Positions 21,723 through 35,068 are shown, counted from the stretch's first letter. The stretch is DNA of 64,000 nucleotides from Symbiodinium natans (GCA_905221605.1 CAJNDS010001114.1:709489-773488); one strand, 5' to 3'. Notes: generated from the letters alone by a model not told the origin. Numbers and translations: made by a program.

Positions 21723-23278
21723 AAAGAAGCCATTTCGGCTTTCGGCAAAGTCAAAGAAAAGGTTGATGTGACTGGCCTGAGGCTTTCGGACCCTGCAGTT
21801 TCTTGGGCAACATGTGGGCTGTAGATGCTGTATGGAGAGAAACTGGGAAACAAGAAGTAGATAGTTGATGCTTGAGGCTTTATAGTTGGGGCTTGGGCTT
21901 TGCATGTAGGCTTTCTTGCTGGGGTTTGGCCCTTACTTGGAGAAACAACTTGGCTTAGAATTGCAGTTTGTCTTGCCCATGCCCCCACGTTGACCTCACC
22001 ATGTACCGCAAGAGCCCTTTTACGCAAGCCTTCCATTGCAAAGCCATTGTCTAGAAGAACCACACGCTTTAAAGAAAACTGCAGTTCAGGGGAGCCTCCA
22101 CAAGGCTCCTGTGATCGGCTCCCCGTCGCCGTCCGCGGCGCCCCGCCCTCGGACATTGGGTGCTTGGGCACGTAGGGTTTAGGGTTTAGCGTTTAGGGTG
22201 TAGCAAGCAGGGCTGCCTAAGACAGCATCAGGGCCCTCAACTTGCAGAAGCTCAATGCATGTGAAAGCTTTGGGTCACACATGCTGAACCCGGCACTGAA
22301 GTATTGAACCCTACGCAGTTGCGCAGAGGCCCACCTCGCATGCCTGAAACCCTCCCGAAACCCAATCCCGTAGCGCAGAAGATGAACCCCTCAACCCCGA
22401 CACCGCGGTGAGCCCAAAGGCATCGTGAAACCTCCATTTTCCAAAACTAAAACGGAAAGCCTGAACCCCAAAACCCCCAAACCCCAAAAGCCCGAAACCC
22501 TGAAACCCTGAAACCCTGAAAACCCCAAACCCAACACCCTCCTGCCTGATGGACCAGGCGAGAATCCCAGAGGATGACGTCGCCCCGGCCTCGGCTTAAG
22601 GTTTGGGGATTTAGGCTTTGGGTGTCAGGATTCAGCGTTTTTCAGGGTTTGGGGTTTAAAGGTAAGGGTTTAGGGCTGGGCTCGGGCTTCCACGATAATC
22701 CTGGGGTGGCAAACAGCAAGCCTCATTCTGGGTTTGAGGCGGTGTGGTGGGGGTCGAGGGCCTAACCCCTGCATTTTTCTGGAAATTCGGATCTCCCGAA
22801 GACCCAAACCCGAGAGCCCTTCGCCCCAAAGCTTTGGAGTATGCGGCATTTTGCGATTCCTCCTGCGAGTAGAGGCTATACAATACCGTAAACCATTCGG
22901 GAACCCAGAACACTAAACCCTAAAACCGAGACCCCCTGAAATCCTTCACAAGGTCAAAACCTGCAAAGCCCCCAACTCCCTACAACTACAGAGCTCCTTT
23001 CCTCAGCCGAGACCGCTGCGCACAGGGACTCGCTGACGCCGGAACCCTTTGCCCTGGCGTTGACGTCCCCAGGCATGGCTTAGAGGATTGGACTTTTGGC
23101 CTTTAGGTTGACATCATGGCATTTCAGATTACCTCCTTCGTGTTGAGGGCATGCCCATTTTTGTAGGGCAGCCTTCTAGAAGGACCTGTCGAGCAATGAA
23201 GGCTCCCTTATCCGGAAGCACGCGAACCTTAACACCCCAAACCGGACCCCAAACCGGACTCCAAACCCTCGAACCCAC

Positions 23279-23355
23279 TGCATCGCCTGCAGCCAGCCGC
23301 GGCCGGCATCCATGACAGGACGGAACATGCCGTTCGGCGAGTCGCAGAGGCCTTT
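23279..23355 (-). CDS. Exon candidate, unknown protein
   Basis: Acceptor CCCCTTTAG|A and donor ATGCA|GTGGGT, 25 codons plus two bases: KGLCDSPNGMFRPVMDAGRG followed by WLQAM. Clear coding character. Confidence 0.55.
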
Positions 23356-24470
23356 CTAAAGGGGAGGTCTGGGTCTCGGATTAGGGTTCTAAGTGATGTG
23401 AGCTGTGATGAGTTGTGCAAAGCGCAGGTGTGTTTAGAAGCGAGCCCCTGAAGTTCGCGCTCGTTGAACCAACTTTGTCGTAGAGAAAATAAGAACGGTG
23501 GGCAGTTTTGTCGCATAGGTGCGTCGCCCGTTTGGGGTCAAAACTGCGCTGGTTGCGGGTTTGGAGTCCCGGTTTATGCCCTCACATAGGTCCCACGCAC
23601 ATTCCTGTGCGCTTTTTCGAGGTTTGGAAATCACTCCGGCGTCACGAAAGATGTGGCAGGAACGTGCTTTCCTGCCTCTCAGGTTCTTGGACGGGTGCGG
23701 TTCGCGTGATTTTTTAAGTTCCCTGGGATTCTACTGCACCACAAAACTCTTTTCTTTGATTCACTTCCTGGCACCCGGCGCCGAAACCATTGGCCATAAC
23801 CGAACAAAAGACTCTAACTCGCAAATCCTAGCCTCCAACCCTAAACGCCTGTCCCCTCAATCCCAGTTCGAAGTGGTTTCGGGCTTAGAATAGTTTCTCC
23901 TCCTTTGCATCCTTTATCCAACGAAGGGTAAGTGGGAGGCGAGCGAGATCGCGCGGCCGGCCAGTCGACGGGTGGGCAGGTGATGAGGCGACCGCGTTGG
24001 GCGGGTAAGGGCTGACGAACATGGCGATGAACAGGTGGCCGACACCGTGACCTCTGATGACGTGATGGTGACCGGATGACAGGCAAGTCGCCCGGCTCGA
24101 TGCGCTTGTCGGGCCGATCGTGGCGCACCTCTCAGTTGCCCCTTCATCGTTTCTGTTGCCCTTCGTCGCCTGTCTCTTCATCACCCGCCTGGCCCGTCTG
24201 GTCATGCCGGGTTGGGTGGAGGGGTGGGTGTTTCAGGCTTCGAGGGTCGGGAAGCCCTATTGGTTTGAGGTTTGAGGTTCAGGATTAGCTAAATTCTCAA
24301 CCCGGTTGGAGCAACCCGGTTGAGGCAACCCCTCAAGCCCCTGCTCACAGAGGCTCTCTGCAAGTGAATTTTCAAAGATCCTTGGGGCCCTTGAGTGCGT
24401 TTGGGTTCCTTAGGCCACTAGGCCCAGAGCCCTAACACCTGAAGATTTCACGGAAACTCTCTGAGAACAC

Positions 24471-24544
24471 CCAGGCTGCCCGGCCCGGGGTCTGCTGCAG
24501 CTCGAGAAAGACGTCGTCGTCCTTGCCAATGCACAGGGTCACTT
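24471..24544 (-). CDS. Exon candidate, unknown protein
   Basis: Acceptor ATTTTGGAG|A and donor CCTGG|GTGTTC, 74 bases: VTLCIGKDDDVFLELQQTPG followed by RAAW. Strongly coding in appearance; I cannot name the domain. Confidence 0.6.
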
Positions 24545-26799
24545 CTCCAAAATATGGTCCCTTTTGGAGGTCCTTATGATAAGGCGGCCCCTCTTACTTA
24601 GGGTACCCAAAACCGGACCATAATTTAGAGAACTGACCTTAGGGCTTCGGGCAAATTTCAGTGAGTTGAAGGTCTTGGGTTTGAAGGCTTTTTGGTCTCT
24701 CGAGAGAAGGCCTCAAAGCGGCTAGGGCGGTGGGAGACCCAGAGGTCCTGGAAAAGTTGAACAGCCACTGCCGCAGAGCAAGATCACAAGCAACCACTTG
24801 AAGCCCGAACCCTACAACCTCACCCCCCCCTTTAAAGCCCCTGAACAAGGGGCTGAAGATCCAAGCCCCCCAAATCTCACAGCCTTGACGCCGCAAACTC
24901 TACAACTCCTCAAGCCCCGAAACATCCGAAACCCAGGGCCCCGAAGCCAGGGGCGCGCACCACCCTCCACCAAACCCTCCAAACATCTCCCTGAGCACAT
25001 CCCTAAACATCTCGAAACTTTGAACTCAGACCGCCTGCGTCCCGGGCCAACACTCAAAGGCGGCGCCGACCTGGCGCTTAGAAATTCGGTCAGCGCCGCG
25101 CGCTCACCGTTTTCGGAGATGTGCACAGCGAATCATACGGCTCCCAAAATAGATGGGATGGTTTCCAGATGTTCGGGCTCGCAAAGGGCCATCGGGTTTG
25201 CTCACTGCCCGGAGAAGTCGGTTGCAAACGGAGGATGAGGTCAGCAATATGCTGAAATGAAATCTAGACAGGCACCCGAGCCCACTCTCGATCAGTTGAG
25301 TGGCCAAGGCTTTGGGCTTTGAGGAAAGTACAGGCTGGCAAGAAAGAGTTCTCTTGGTCCCAGAGCACACAACACGAAGCTCTAAGACATGGGGGGGGGT
25401 AGGACTCAAGCGCCACAAGTATACAAGTACAGGCCAAGACTATGCTAGACTTCCACATAGATGCTAGGCCCCGCTTGGTATTAGCCCGCTGCAGAACTTC
25501 ATACTCGACCATTTTAGTTCAGCTGGATGGCTCCATCTTTGCTGGCTTTGCCCGGCCAATGCATTCTTATGGGGACCCTTTCTCGGACCCTCAATAGCCC
25601 AACGCCCCAGCAAACCACAAGAAAAGGCCCCAAACCCCTCCCTGCCCCCAGACCCCGATGAGCCTAGAGCTTTAGCAGACAGGGCCTCGGGGTCGAGGGA
25701 ATTCAGCGCAACGACACCTCCACACACTTCAGATGTTCCGTTGAGAGGCGAGGGCTTGTAGGGTTGCAAGTGCATGTAGCTCAGGATCTTGAATTTAAGT
25801 TGGGTTCAGGGCCTAGGGATGTTTAGGGTCTTTAGTTCTCGGATGCTGCTTAATTATCAAGGAGTTAAGGGGTGGGAGAGGTGGGATAGGCTGGGATAGG
25901 CTAGAACCGTGGCCGTGTGCGAGCCGGTCGAAAGCTAACGGCTAGATTTGAGGTTGCAGTGCGCCTTGGATCCAGGTACATCCGGTGCTCTCGCCACCGA
26001 TCAAAACCTTGCGAGTGCTGGGATGAGGCGGCGCAGCGGCAAGCTGATCCCCTTTTGCCCCCTGAAACCTCCCAAACCCCCCCCCCTCAAGCCTCTCCAA
26101 CCAGCAGCACTCAGACCCCTAAACCCCGACGCTTGAAGCCACAACACCTGCAAGCCCCTACACAACTGAACCCACAAAAGACCCAAAACTCTAAAGCTTG
26201 CCCAACAGCCTGGTCCGTGTGGTCCCACTCCGAACGATGCCAGAGCTTCTGAACAGGCCGCCCGAAGGTGAAGCCTGAACAGTCGAGCAAAGGACTTTCA
26301 CAAAACTTTGGGACTTGAGATGCCTTGAGGCTTGGGAGATCTAGCGCTTCAAGGATCAAGAGCTTGGCTTGGGGTGCTGGAGGGTTCTGAGGTGTCTTTG
26401 GGTTGGCAGCTTTCCGGCACTGTCGGGTTCTAGGTGGGGGGTTCAGGGCTCTGTGGCTGCTGGGTCGGGGACGCGGGCTACTTTTCTGGTTGGGAGCTCG
26501 CCAGGCAACCAACCCCTTGCTATGGAAGGGGTTAGGACAATGGGGTTTCAGGTTTCAGGGAGTGGGGCTTGTTGATCTTGTTGCTTTTGAACAAAATCAT
26601 GAAGGGCCAGCGAATATGCTCCGGAAAGCGTGGCAATGGAATGCCAACAAATGGACGAAGCTCTTAAAACGTTGCTACCCTAAAACCGGAACTGGTAAAC
26701 TGAAATGTTCGAAACACCCGTCTCAAATTCGAAATTCCAGTTTTCAACCGTCCCCAAAGACAACCATCGATCCTCAAACCCGAAAAAGTCCCCCCAAAC

Positions 26800-26888
26800 C
26801 CCGCCGTGGGGCCGTCCCAGCTGGCATGGTGTGGCCGGTCTGCGTAGACGCCCCGCTCCACGAGGCGCTTTCGGAAGAGGAGCCGCTC
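26800..26888 (-). CDS. Exon candidate, basic, unknown protein
   Basis: Acceptor CTCACGAG|G and donor GCGGG|GTTTGGGG, 29 codons plus two bases: ERLLFRKRLVERGVYADRPH followed by HASWDGPTA. Its donor leads into a degenerate telomere-like stretch. Confidence 0.6.
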
Positions 26889-27866
26889 CTCGTGAGGTGA
26901 GGGATTAGGGAGGCCTTGAAGTCTCAGTGTTGTGGTGCAGCCCTCATTAAACAATTGAAAACAACCAAAAAAAAAGAAACCTCCGAGCGCGAAGCGTTCC
27001 TAAACACTGAGAATTCAGGCTTGCCCGGGTCCTGCCAGAGCACCCAGCCAGCGCCGAGCAACTGGCAGAGACCTCCAGAACAAGGTGAGATGCTTTAGGG
27101 CTTGAGGTTTAGGGTGATTAGGGTTTGGTTTAGGGTTTAGGGTTGAGGGCTTCAGAAGTAGAAGAACGACGCTACTTAGCCGCTACTTATGTTTCCACTA
27201 CCCATGTTCACTTTTCAAGCATATACATAGGGCTTGGTGGAGCGGGGAAGGGGGGGGGGGGTTGGTGATTCCTCAACCCATTTAGGGATCCCAAAGCGGC
27301 TTGGGGATTCATGTCTGCAAAGAACCCAAGACCTCTCTCAAAGATGCAACCTGAAGCCCTATACCCTTTCAAGCCCCTACGCTTGTAAGCTTTATGGATG
27401 CCGGGCGGCACTTTCCCCTGGAGAAGGCACCCCAATTCTCTGCCGTCCACGTGGTTTCCTGCCGACTTGGGTGGGATTCACCGGGGCTTGGGCCTAAACA
27501 GGTGAAGCGCCTCTAGAGACATACGGTAATTCTCAAGATGCTAGTCGTCCAAAATGTGTCGCGGAATGGGCGTAGTTGGGGACCGCGTCATGTCCAAGAT
27601 GACGAAGAACTTCCCATACACGACATGGGCAAGTAGAAAACTCCCATCTGAAACTCACGCTTGCCTGGGAAACGTGCTAGCACATCAATATGGCTTTACC
27701 GTCAGAGTCACGCAGCTTGTGAGTTGATATCAAATCCCCCCCGGGGGCCAACATGCGTTAATGACAGGGGAAGAGTTTTGGATTGAGTCTGACGGCTTGA
27801 GGGTTAAGGTTGAGAGCTCGGGATTCGGGGAATGTACCGGGGTCGCCGAGCCGGGGGGAAATTCGG

Positions 27867-28062
27867 TGATTTGCAGTGCAAGCTAAGAGTACTGGAGTGG
27901 GGGGTTTCCGCAGCCGGGACAAAACTCGTTGATGCGTTGATCTGTAGTGCAATTCAAGTACTGGGATCGTCAGTTTCCGCTCATTGTAGTACAAGTCAAG
28001 TACTAGGATCGCCCCGGCTTCAGGAAAGAAATCTTGGTCATTTGTAGTACAAGTCAAGTACT
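27867..28062 (+). repeat. Four copies of a TTGTAGTACAAGTCAAGTACT-like motif
   Basis: Copies near 27876, 27941, 27982 and 28041 of a short motif with AGTAC...GTACT inverted ends, in units of about 41-65 bp. Its TTGTAGTACAA core also occurs in the 62-bp array at 10.2-10.6 kb. Confidence 0.75.
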
Positions 28063-28430
28063 GCCTACACTTCCCAGACTGAGTGCTGGAACGCGGGCTA
28101 GCGCTATATTGGCTCCACATTGGTGCTTAGCGAGCTGTACTTGGGGGGCCGTCTCAAAACGAAGACACAAAGTTGATGTAGATCATGGTTCGTGCCACCT
28201 TGTGTAGTGAAAATGACACACACAAGGCGCTTTGAGAACTCTCACGAAGACAGTTCAGGTATGCTTCAGCTTTCAAGAGTCCGCGTCCGCACTGGATGGG
28301 TTCTTTGTCACCCTCCCCCCTGCGTGGGGTTTAAGCTAAAGTAGCAACAATACAAACCACTAAACCTGCAACTATGCAAAGCCAGCAACAGCTCAAGGAA
28401 CCTTAAACACGACCAGAAATAGCGATTTTC

Positions 28431-28519
28431 TCAGAGCTTCGGTCGGGTGGCGTCTGCAGCTTTCAAGGAGGGGCAGCGGCCCTCGGCGAAATCCCAGATC
28501 TTGTCGACGGCGGCATCAC
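28431..28519 (-). CDS. Exon candidate, possibly terminal
   Basis: Acceptor CCAAACGCGAG|G, reading DAAVDKIWDFAEGRCPSLKA and running to a TGA at 28431-28433. It is either the last exon of a gene or an exon whose donor I cannot place. Function unknown. Confidence 0.5.
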
Positions 28520-29942
28520 CTCGCGTTTGGAAGTCAAGGTTTCAAGCTAACAGACAAGGCTTCAAGACAAGAGACAAGTGATATCTGAAAGACGGTTTTC
28601 GGCCTACAAAAGAGAACCATCAGGAAAAAAAACCTGACTGACTAGGCGTTACGGGGTGTTGAAGCTTTATCGTCCTCCTTCTGCCACCGCTTGGTGCGCA
28701 ACGATTGGTTGTTCAGCGTATGAACCCAGCAACCCCTTGTTCCAACTCATTGGCCCGAATCAGCACAGCGCTTCAAAGTTGTTGAAAGCATAAGGGCTCG
28801 AGTTTTTGTTGTACAAGGGCTTGTGAACTGGGCTTCAAAGACTTAATCTGTTCAGGCGTCGCGCTCTTGGTTTCCATGTACCTCACAAAGACAGCAAAGT
28901 CCTGCCCAGGCACATTCCGCTTCCGAGAACACATCCCGGATCACAGCGTAGCCGCTCTTCATGATGCCTGGAACGGCTCTGTGTTTTACCCCCGCAGGCT
29001 TTGGGGCTGTGCTCTCATATTGTCCGAACTCCCGGTGGGTTTGCAGTCCTTAACACTGAACACCAGCGACTGAAGCCCAAATATTGAATCCCAAAGCACA
29101 CTTGGGGTTAGTGTTTGGGCAATCTTGAAACATTTAGGTTGTTGGAACTTGGGATTTCAGTGTGGGATCGAGAGCTAAACACCATAGACCAAACCTTCAT
29201 TGCAGCATTACGTTCAACCCCAAGTGCCCAAAGCCTTAAGGCTTAAACAATGCAACAACTTGAGCCCCAACACTTAAACCATCTAAAGCCCTTTGGATGA
29301 AGCTGCGGTGGCCAGTGAGTGTTTTCTATTTCCCACTCGAAAGTTGCAGAAGTGCCACCACCCTATACCACATATATCCTCTGGGGATGTGCCCACCAAA
29401 GCAGTGACCAGCAATCCCTACTCAACCAGAATCCTCCGAGCGCGGGACTAGCCAGCCCAGGCAATTCTTCCTGCGGTCCCCTACACGATGAACTGAACCA
29501 AGCTCTGGCGCTCCTGCTGGTCCCTCGCGCCAACCTCTTGGGGCCTTGGGGTAGGGATTACAAAAATAACCAGACTCTGCAACCTTCCCCCCACTACTTC
29601 TCTCTGGGCCTACCAGTGCCTCGCGTCCGGAAGCGCTACTGAGGTCAAAGAGACCCAGCGCCCGGTGGCGGCCACCTGCTGGTGAGAGTGTTGCAGGATT
29701 CTGGCAAGATGTTGGCAGAAATTTGGCAGGGCTGGCAGCGTTCAAAACGGTCCCCGACCAGGGTCTTAAGGCTAACTCTTCATAAAACTAAACCCCCCAA
29801 AAAATTTAGCCCGAGCCGAAAGCCTTCACTGAGTAAACGCCCAACACTCATGCATCAGACCCAAACCCAGAAGGCCAAAAGGCCCGAAACCACGAAACCC
29901 AAAATACCCCCCAACCGTACCCTCAACCCCTCCCCAACCCTA

Positions 29943-30046
29943 AAACCTAAAGCCAACCGAAACCTTGAACCCTAAACCCGGAACCCTAAACCCTGAACCC
30001 TAAACCCTAAACCCCAAACCCCTAAACCCTAAACCCTAAACCCCTC
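29943..30046 (-). repeat. Telomere-like C-strand array
   Basis: About 13 CCCTAAA-type units, left of the 30055-30127 exon; in sense direction they follow its donor within ten bases. Confidence 0.95.
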
Positions 30047-30054
30047 TATTTGAC

Positions 30055-30127
30055 CTGGAAAGCCCTTTTGAGCATCCGGGCCGAGGAGGCCCCCAGGCGC
30101 TCGAGGCAGCGCCGGGAGCGCGGCCGC
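30055..30127 (-). CDS. Exon candidate bracketed by inverted telomere-like arrays
   Basis: Acceptor TTGCCAAG|G and donor TTCCAG|GTCAAA, 73 bases: RPRSRRCLERLGASSARMLK followed by RAFQ. On the plus strand a C-strand array lies to the left and a G-strand array to the right. Confidence 0.6.
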
Positions 30128-30145
30128 CTTGGCAAGAAGTGGCAG

Positions 30146-30244
30146 TTTTAGGGTTTGAGGGTTTAGGGTTTTAGGGTTGAGGGTTTAGGGTTTAAGGTTG
30201 AAGGTTTAGGGTTTAGGGTTTAGGGTTTAGGGTTTAGGGTTTAG
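30146..30244 (+). repeat. Telomere-like G-strand array
   Basis: About 13 TTTAGGG/TTGAGGG units, upstream of the acceptor of the preceding exon in sense direction. Confidence 0.95.
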
Positions 30245-31669
30245 GAACAGGGGTGTTACGGTCATGGTCTGCCTTTCAAAAAGAGCAAGAAACAAAAACA
30301 ATATGCAGAAGAAGCATCACTTGGTAGTTGTTATTTTGCTGTTCAGATGGTGCTAGCGATGTACCGACAAACATACTTGACGACAATCTTAGATGTTTCT
30401 GATGCTCAAGAGCAGTAGTGCAGCATGCAAGCCGATACAGAGTTATCGTCGAGCTATGTTAACGATACTAACCGTTGTTAAGATTCGGACAGCTTTTTGC
30501 AGGCGGAGGCTTTGCGTAAGGTGAGGGTCGCCATGGGATATTGACGGGATTTCTCGAAGATTTCTCGAAGCATCCAACTCCGACCCTCAAAATACGAGAG
30601 AACCTGAGAAGAGCTACATAAGCACCACTAAAGAAGCTAAAACTCCGCAAACAACTCGTCAAGACTACACATTGCCCCCTTCACACCCTGCAAACCTTCG
30701 GAAAATGTCGAGCGCATAGCAAAGGCCCCTGCCCCGAGGTAAAAACGTTCTGGAGAAACCAAAGGGCGGGCCCTGGCGCCTGCTTTCGAAGCATCCGGCG
30801 CCCACGCCCTTGCAAACAAGGCCAACCTGGGGAAATATTCTTCTTGGGGTTTTCGGGCTTCAAGGGGTTTGAAGCATTCGGGTTCTGGGTCAGAACTTGG
30901 GCTTCCGGCGGTTTCTGCCATGGATTGTGAGTTCTTGCTCAGCGTTCGTAGTGGTTGACGGTTGATAGCAACAGGGTGCTCAACATGTGGACGGAAACAA
31001 AACCTCACAAACCATGCCCAGCGTCGTTTGACGGGCGCATCGACGCCGGGGGCGGGCCTTGGCAGACCAAGGCTTTACACAGTTTCGGGTTCAGGACTTA
31101 GGTTGGGGTCATAGGTCCTCTTCCAGAGAAAGAGCACAATATGCCTCCATTGCAAACCTTTGGATTCGGAATCGAATCTGAATGGAGGCGGCAGGAGGGC
31201 TTTTTGGGGGGGTTGTCTTCTTGACGAAGCAGTTCAATATAACATGCAAAAGAAACAAAACCCAAGAAAGAACGGGAGAAGCAGGAATGGATTGGGAGCA
31301 AGAATGGACGGCGAAGACTTGCTCCTCGGCAGGTGTGCCCCAGAATCAACTCGGAACATCAACGCACGCAGTACGCCTGCATGGGCTTGACCAGAAAGAA
31401 ACAAGCCTCTCAAGCATCAATCCAAAATAGCTCGACCTTAAACAAACTCTGACAACCACCACAGGCTCCCCCATTCAACGAAGCAACACACCCCTCAACC
31501 CAAAACCTTGCAATTCGGCCAAGAACCTCTTTGCTGCGGCCTTCGGACTGTGCGTCTCAGCAGAAGGTGCCTGGGCACCTGCGCAGGGGCTTGCCGCGCG
31601 GAGATTTTTGGCATGAGCTGCTGGAGCCCCGAACATCCATGGCTTTGAAAGCTTAAAGCTGACTCACAC

Positions 31670-31735
31670 GTTATCTAGGGTATCTTCGGGTTCTGCGGGC
31701 GCAGGCAGCTTGACTGCGAATGTGATCCAGGTTTG
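31670..31735 (-). CDS. Exon candidate, unknown protein
   Basis: Acceptor AAACCTACAG|C and donor GATAAC|GTGTGAG, exactly 22 codons: QTWITFAVKLPAPAEPEDTL then DN. Confidence 0.6.
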
Positions 31736-31927
31736 CTGTAGGTTTAGAGGGCTTAGGGAAACAAACTTCGAAGCTGCTGGTTTGTCAAGGACCATGACAA
31801 TGAGGATGATGAGGATGAATGTGGCGATGACAACGACGATGCCCACCATGAGGATGCAACGCGAACTCCACTACTGGCAGGCACTGCAAGTGACGCAGGC
31901 TTCAGGTGTAGAGGGCTTCCAAATTAC

Positions 31928-32029
31928 GCTGTCTGCGCTGATGTCCCTGACTGCATGCCCACTTCGCCTCAGTTCTCCCTCAACTTTCTCCTGCGCTTTG
32001 GTTGACAGCTTCGTCTGCAACTCTTGCAC
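31928..32029 (-). CDS. Exon candidate, coiled-coil character
   Basis: Acceptor GCATCAG|G and donor GACAGC|GTAATT, exactly 34 codons: VQELQTKLSTKAQEKVEGEL followed by RRSGHAVRDISADS. Heptad-like charged helix. Confidence 0.65.
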
Positions 32030-32297
32030 CTGATGCTTAAAAGAACAACCCCATCCACAACCTGGAACGTTCCCCGATCCAAAAGAACCTCGCCGAAAAC
32101 GAAGATCTTAGGCCCTAGCCCGACACCACCAGAACCCGTAAGCTGATAGGCCCCAGAGCTGACGCCGCCTCGGCAGCCACGAAGGGAGCTAACCGCCTGT
32201 GCCAGCGGGTGCGCAGCCTTGCAGGGCTCGGGCTTTGGGTTTAGGAGTTGGGGCTCAAAAGGTCCTCTTGAGTTAGCCGATCCAATCGGGATCGTAC

Positions 32298-32385
32298 TGC
32301 ACTGAAATCAGTACTTGCGTGGTTCGCAAGCGAAACATTGGCTGACCGAGTGACTCTGTTGAGCCTGTGACAGTTGTGCTCCAGC
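32298..32385 (-). CDS. Exon candidate, helical
   Basis: Acceptor TTGAAAAG|G; reads LEHNCHRLNRVTRSANVSLA then NHASTDFSA. The frame stays open on both sides (upstream RLGNSLKR, downstream VRSRLDRLTQED), so the exon may be longer. Donor GTACGA is a guess. Confidence 0.5.
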
Positions 32386-32499
32386 CTTTTCAATGAGTTA
32401 CCCAGGCGTGTACGTAGCAGTAGCAGAGGAGAACCAGTAGTGGCAATCGTCGTCGCCGTTTTGCTACCCGAAGCCCGAAAATAGACCCCCGCCTTGGCT

Positions 32500-32566
32500 T
32501 TGACCTTGGCCTTAGCCTTGGCCTTGGCCTTGGCCTCGGCCTTGGCCTTCGACTTGCCCCGGGGCC
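32500..32566 (-). repeat. GCCTTG hexamer repeat
   Basis: Imperfect GGCCTTGGCCTT units, reading KAKAKA on the minus strand. Confidence 0.85.
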
Positions 32567-33775
32567 GTCCACGAACCTTCACTCCTCAAGGTGGAGGGAC
32601 TTCGAGGGTTTAAGGGCTTAAAGGATAGGGCAGTGTGAGTGGTGCAATGCTACTCGCTCTAAGCCCCGGGTACCCGTCCCCACCCCCAAGCTTGAACGGC
32701 CTGAACCCCTCCACCCCCATTTACGACATAAGGTTTCAATGCGGTTCGAAGTTGGAAGCCGCTCCTCAACTATCTCTCCAAAAAGGACACACAATCTCGC
32801 AAAAAGACAGGGCTTGGGGTTTATGGTTCAGGGCGAAAGAGACAGAGAGAAAGAGAGAGCTACGCGATGCGCAACCATACCAGGTTGTCTAGGTTTCGTT
32901 GACGAACCCGACCTATGGCGCCTGTATGATTAACGCTGAATGCCCGCCCTACATGGCCTACGCAGTGTGTTTTGGACTTTGGTCTTTTTTGGAGAGTTGG
33001 CTTTGGGTTGGGTTGGCACACAGAATTGCAGGGGTTTGGGAAGTTCAGAGTGGTTCAGAGCACCAAAGCAGGGATTACGAGTGACCTCGACCACGTCCAT
33101 CCGCAGGCTTGACCGATGGCGCTGCCGGCAGCGCTGCCGGCAGCGCTGCCGGCGGCGCCGCCCGGAAAGGACTTGGGCTCGGACGCCTCTGCAGACGCAG
33201 AGGAAAGATGAGGAAAGGATGCCCGGAAGTACGTGAACCTCAAGCCCTCCACCACTTGAAGAGCCGTCCAAACACACGAGAAGCCTGAAGTTTCAAGCCT
33301 GAAAAAACTGCAAAGCATTTCAGACCCCTCATATTCAGGGGAGGGCTTTCCGAATTTGAGTTTAGATTCGCGCTTGGGCCGCATTTCCACAACCCGGAAC
33401 CTACTACAAGGCCCAGAGCATCTGAAAAAACAACACCAAATCATCAACCCCGCCCAGTCGCCTCGCAGCCGGCTCAGCTTTGACAACTGCCGGAGGCTTC
33501 GGGCCCTGAGGCATGCAGTGAGCAATCCCGAAACCCTGCAAGAATTTTGGAGGAGGGCCCCCAATTCAGGGCTTCAGAACAATCGGCTTCAAGGCATCGG
33601 GGCCTTGGAGCTTTACGTTTAGGATGTACAGCATCTTCAGAGCTTCGAAATCTTCGAAGGGTCACAACCCAAACCCCTCTGAAATCATCCACACCCCTTG
33701 AGAACCTCGGCCACTGCAACCTGCCTTCAGCTCCCCGGCAGCTGCTGTTGAAACCCAGACCTGGGCTGCACAGCT

Positions 33776-33832
33776 TGCAGATGCTTGCAGATGCTTGCAG
33801 ATGCTTGCAGATGCTTGCAGATGCTTGCAGAG
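33776..33832 (+). repeat. Tandem ATGCTTGCAG 10-mer
   Basis: Five direct copies of a 10-bp unit. Confidence 0.95.
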
Positions 33833-35068
33833 GGCCCCTCTAGACTGCCTTTCCATATGAAGACCAGCAAGCCGCATCGCTGCATAGCTGTTTCAAGCGG
33901 AGCTCAGGCCTCAAAACCTTACGACGGCCCTACCACGCTAAACCCGAAGCTCCTAAAACATTCAGCCCCAAACCCGGTCCTAAACTCCAAACCCTGAAGC
34001 GCCTCTCTCAACCCTAATAGAGCCGTGTTAGGAGCCTGTGATTTGCTAAGGCACATCCCGCTGCAGCTTCGCCAGTGTGAAGGCCAGGCGCCAGCTGCCC
34101 CAGACTCCCTTGTTGAACCTCAAAGCACCCCTCTTAAGCACCCCTCTTAAGCACCCCCTCTGAGAGGCCCCTCGTAAGGTTCAAAGATGCTCAAAGTCCC
34201 TCAAGCCTGAAACCCATTTCGGAGGGCTGAGGGCTTTTGACGGTTCAGCCAAGTTTCAATGGCTTCGGCAGTATGGCCCGGGCATACTGCTTAGGAATTG
34301 TTAGAGCAACCCCCAAGCAACCCCCTGTCCAGTCCTTAGCCTGAGAAGGAACTCCAACTCCAAACCGTCTAAACACCTCCTTCGCCAGCCCTCTAAGAAC
34401 TAGCAAGGGATCTTCTCCTCGATCCCTGAAGCAGAAACATGCTGAGCCAGCAAGGTTGATAAAGACACTCACATCAGGAACCATAAAGCACTATATAGGC
34501 CCACAGGTCTCATAGGTTCAAGGAAAACTCAACATGCGGGCAGAAGCTTCCTGCCTCGACTCCAAGACAACTCCGATGCCTCATCGCTTGGCAACCGAAA
34601 CCCTAACCCAAACCCCCGTAAAGCGTCGTTCGTGCGCTTCTCCCTTCCAAGCCTCCCCTTCTGGCATGGAAACAGAGGCGTGAAGGGTTTAGGGTATAGT
34701 CTAGGGTGTTGGGGGCATGGCCTGCTCAAGAAACAAAACCCTGAACCACCCCCGTGCAACCTGTCAAAGCTTGGCCACTGAATCCCGAACCCCAAAACCC
34801 CCAAATTAAGAGATATAAGAGCCAGGCAGCCACCGCGTCCTGCTACACTGCGGATGATAAGCGATCCAGCTCAGGGAGGAAGCATTCCGCAGTCTCAAGG
34901 TAGGGTCTTCAACCATACTAGAAACCATGCCGACAAGAGCTCACGGATTGATCTGCCCGGCATGAGCAAGACAACGATCCACCATGAGATGTTTTCGGCA
35001 TGCATTGAAAGCTTGGGGCGGATCTCTGGCTGTTCAAGGGTTTCGCTTCACAACCTACTACCCGTAAC

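Noticed and set aside
29943-30244. Telomere fusion or chromosome end
   Set aside because: The array order is C-strand then G-strand, opposite to a fusion point, and a coding-like exon lies between them. The same layout recurs at 18.2-18.5 kb.
33100-33160. Possible CRISPR-like short repeats (GCTGCCGGCAGC)
   Set aside because: Units are contiguous with no spacers, and the DNA is eukaryotic; a simple GC-rich tandem repeat.
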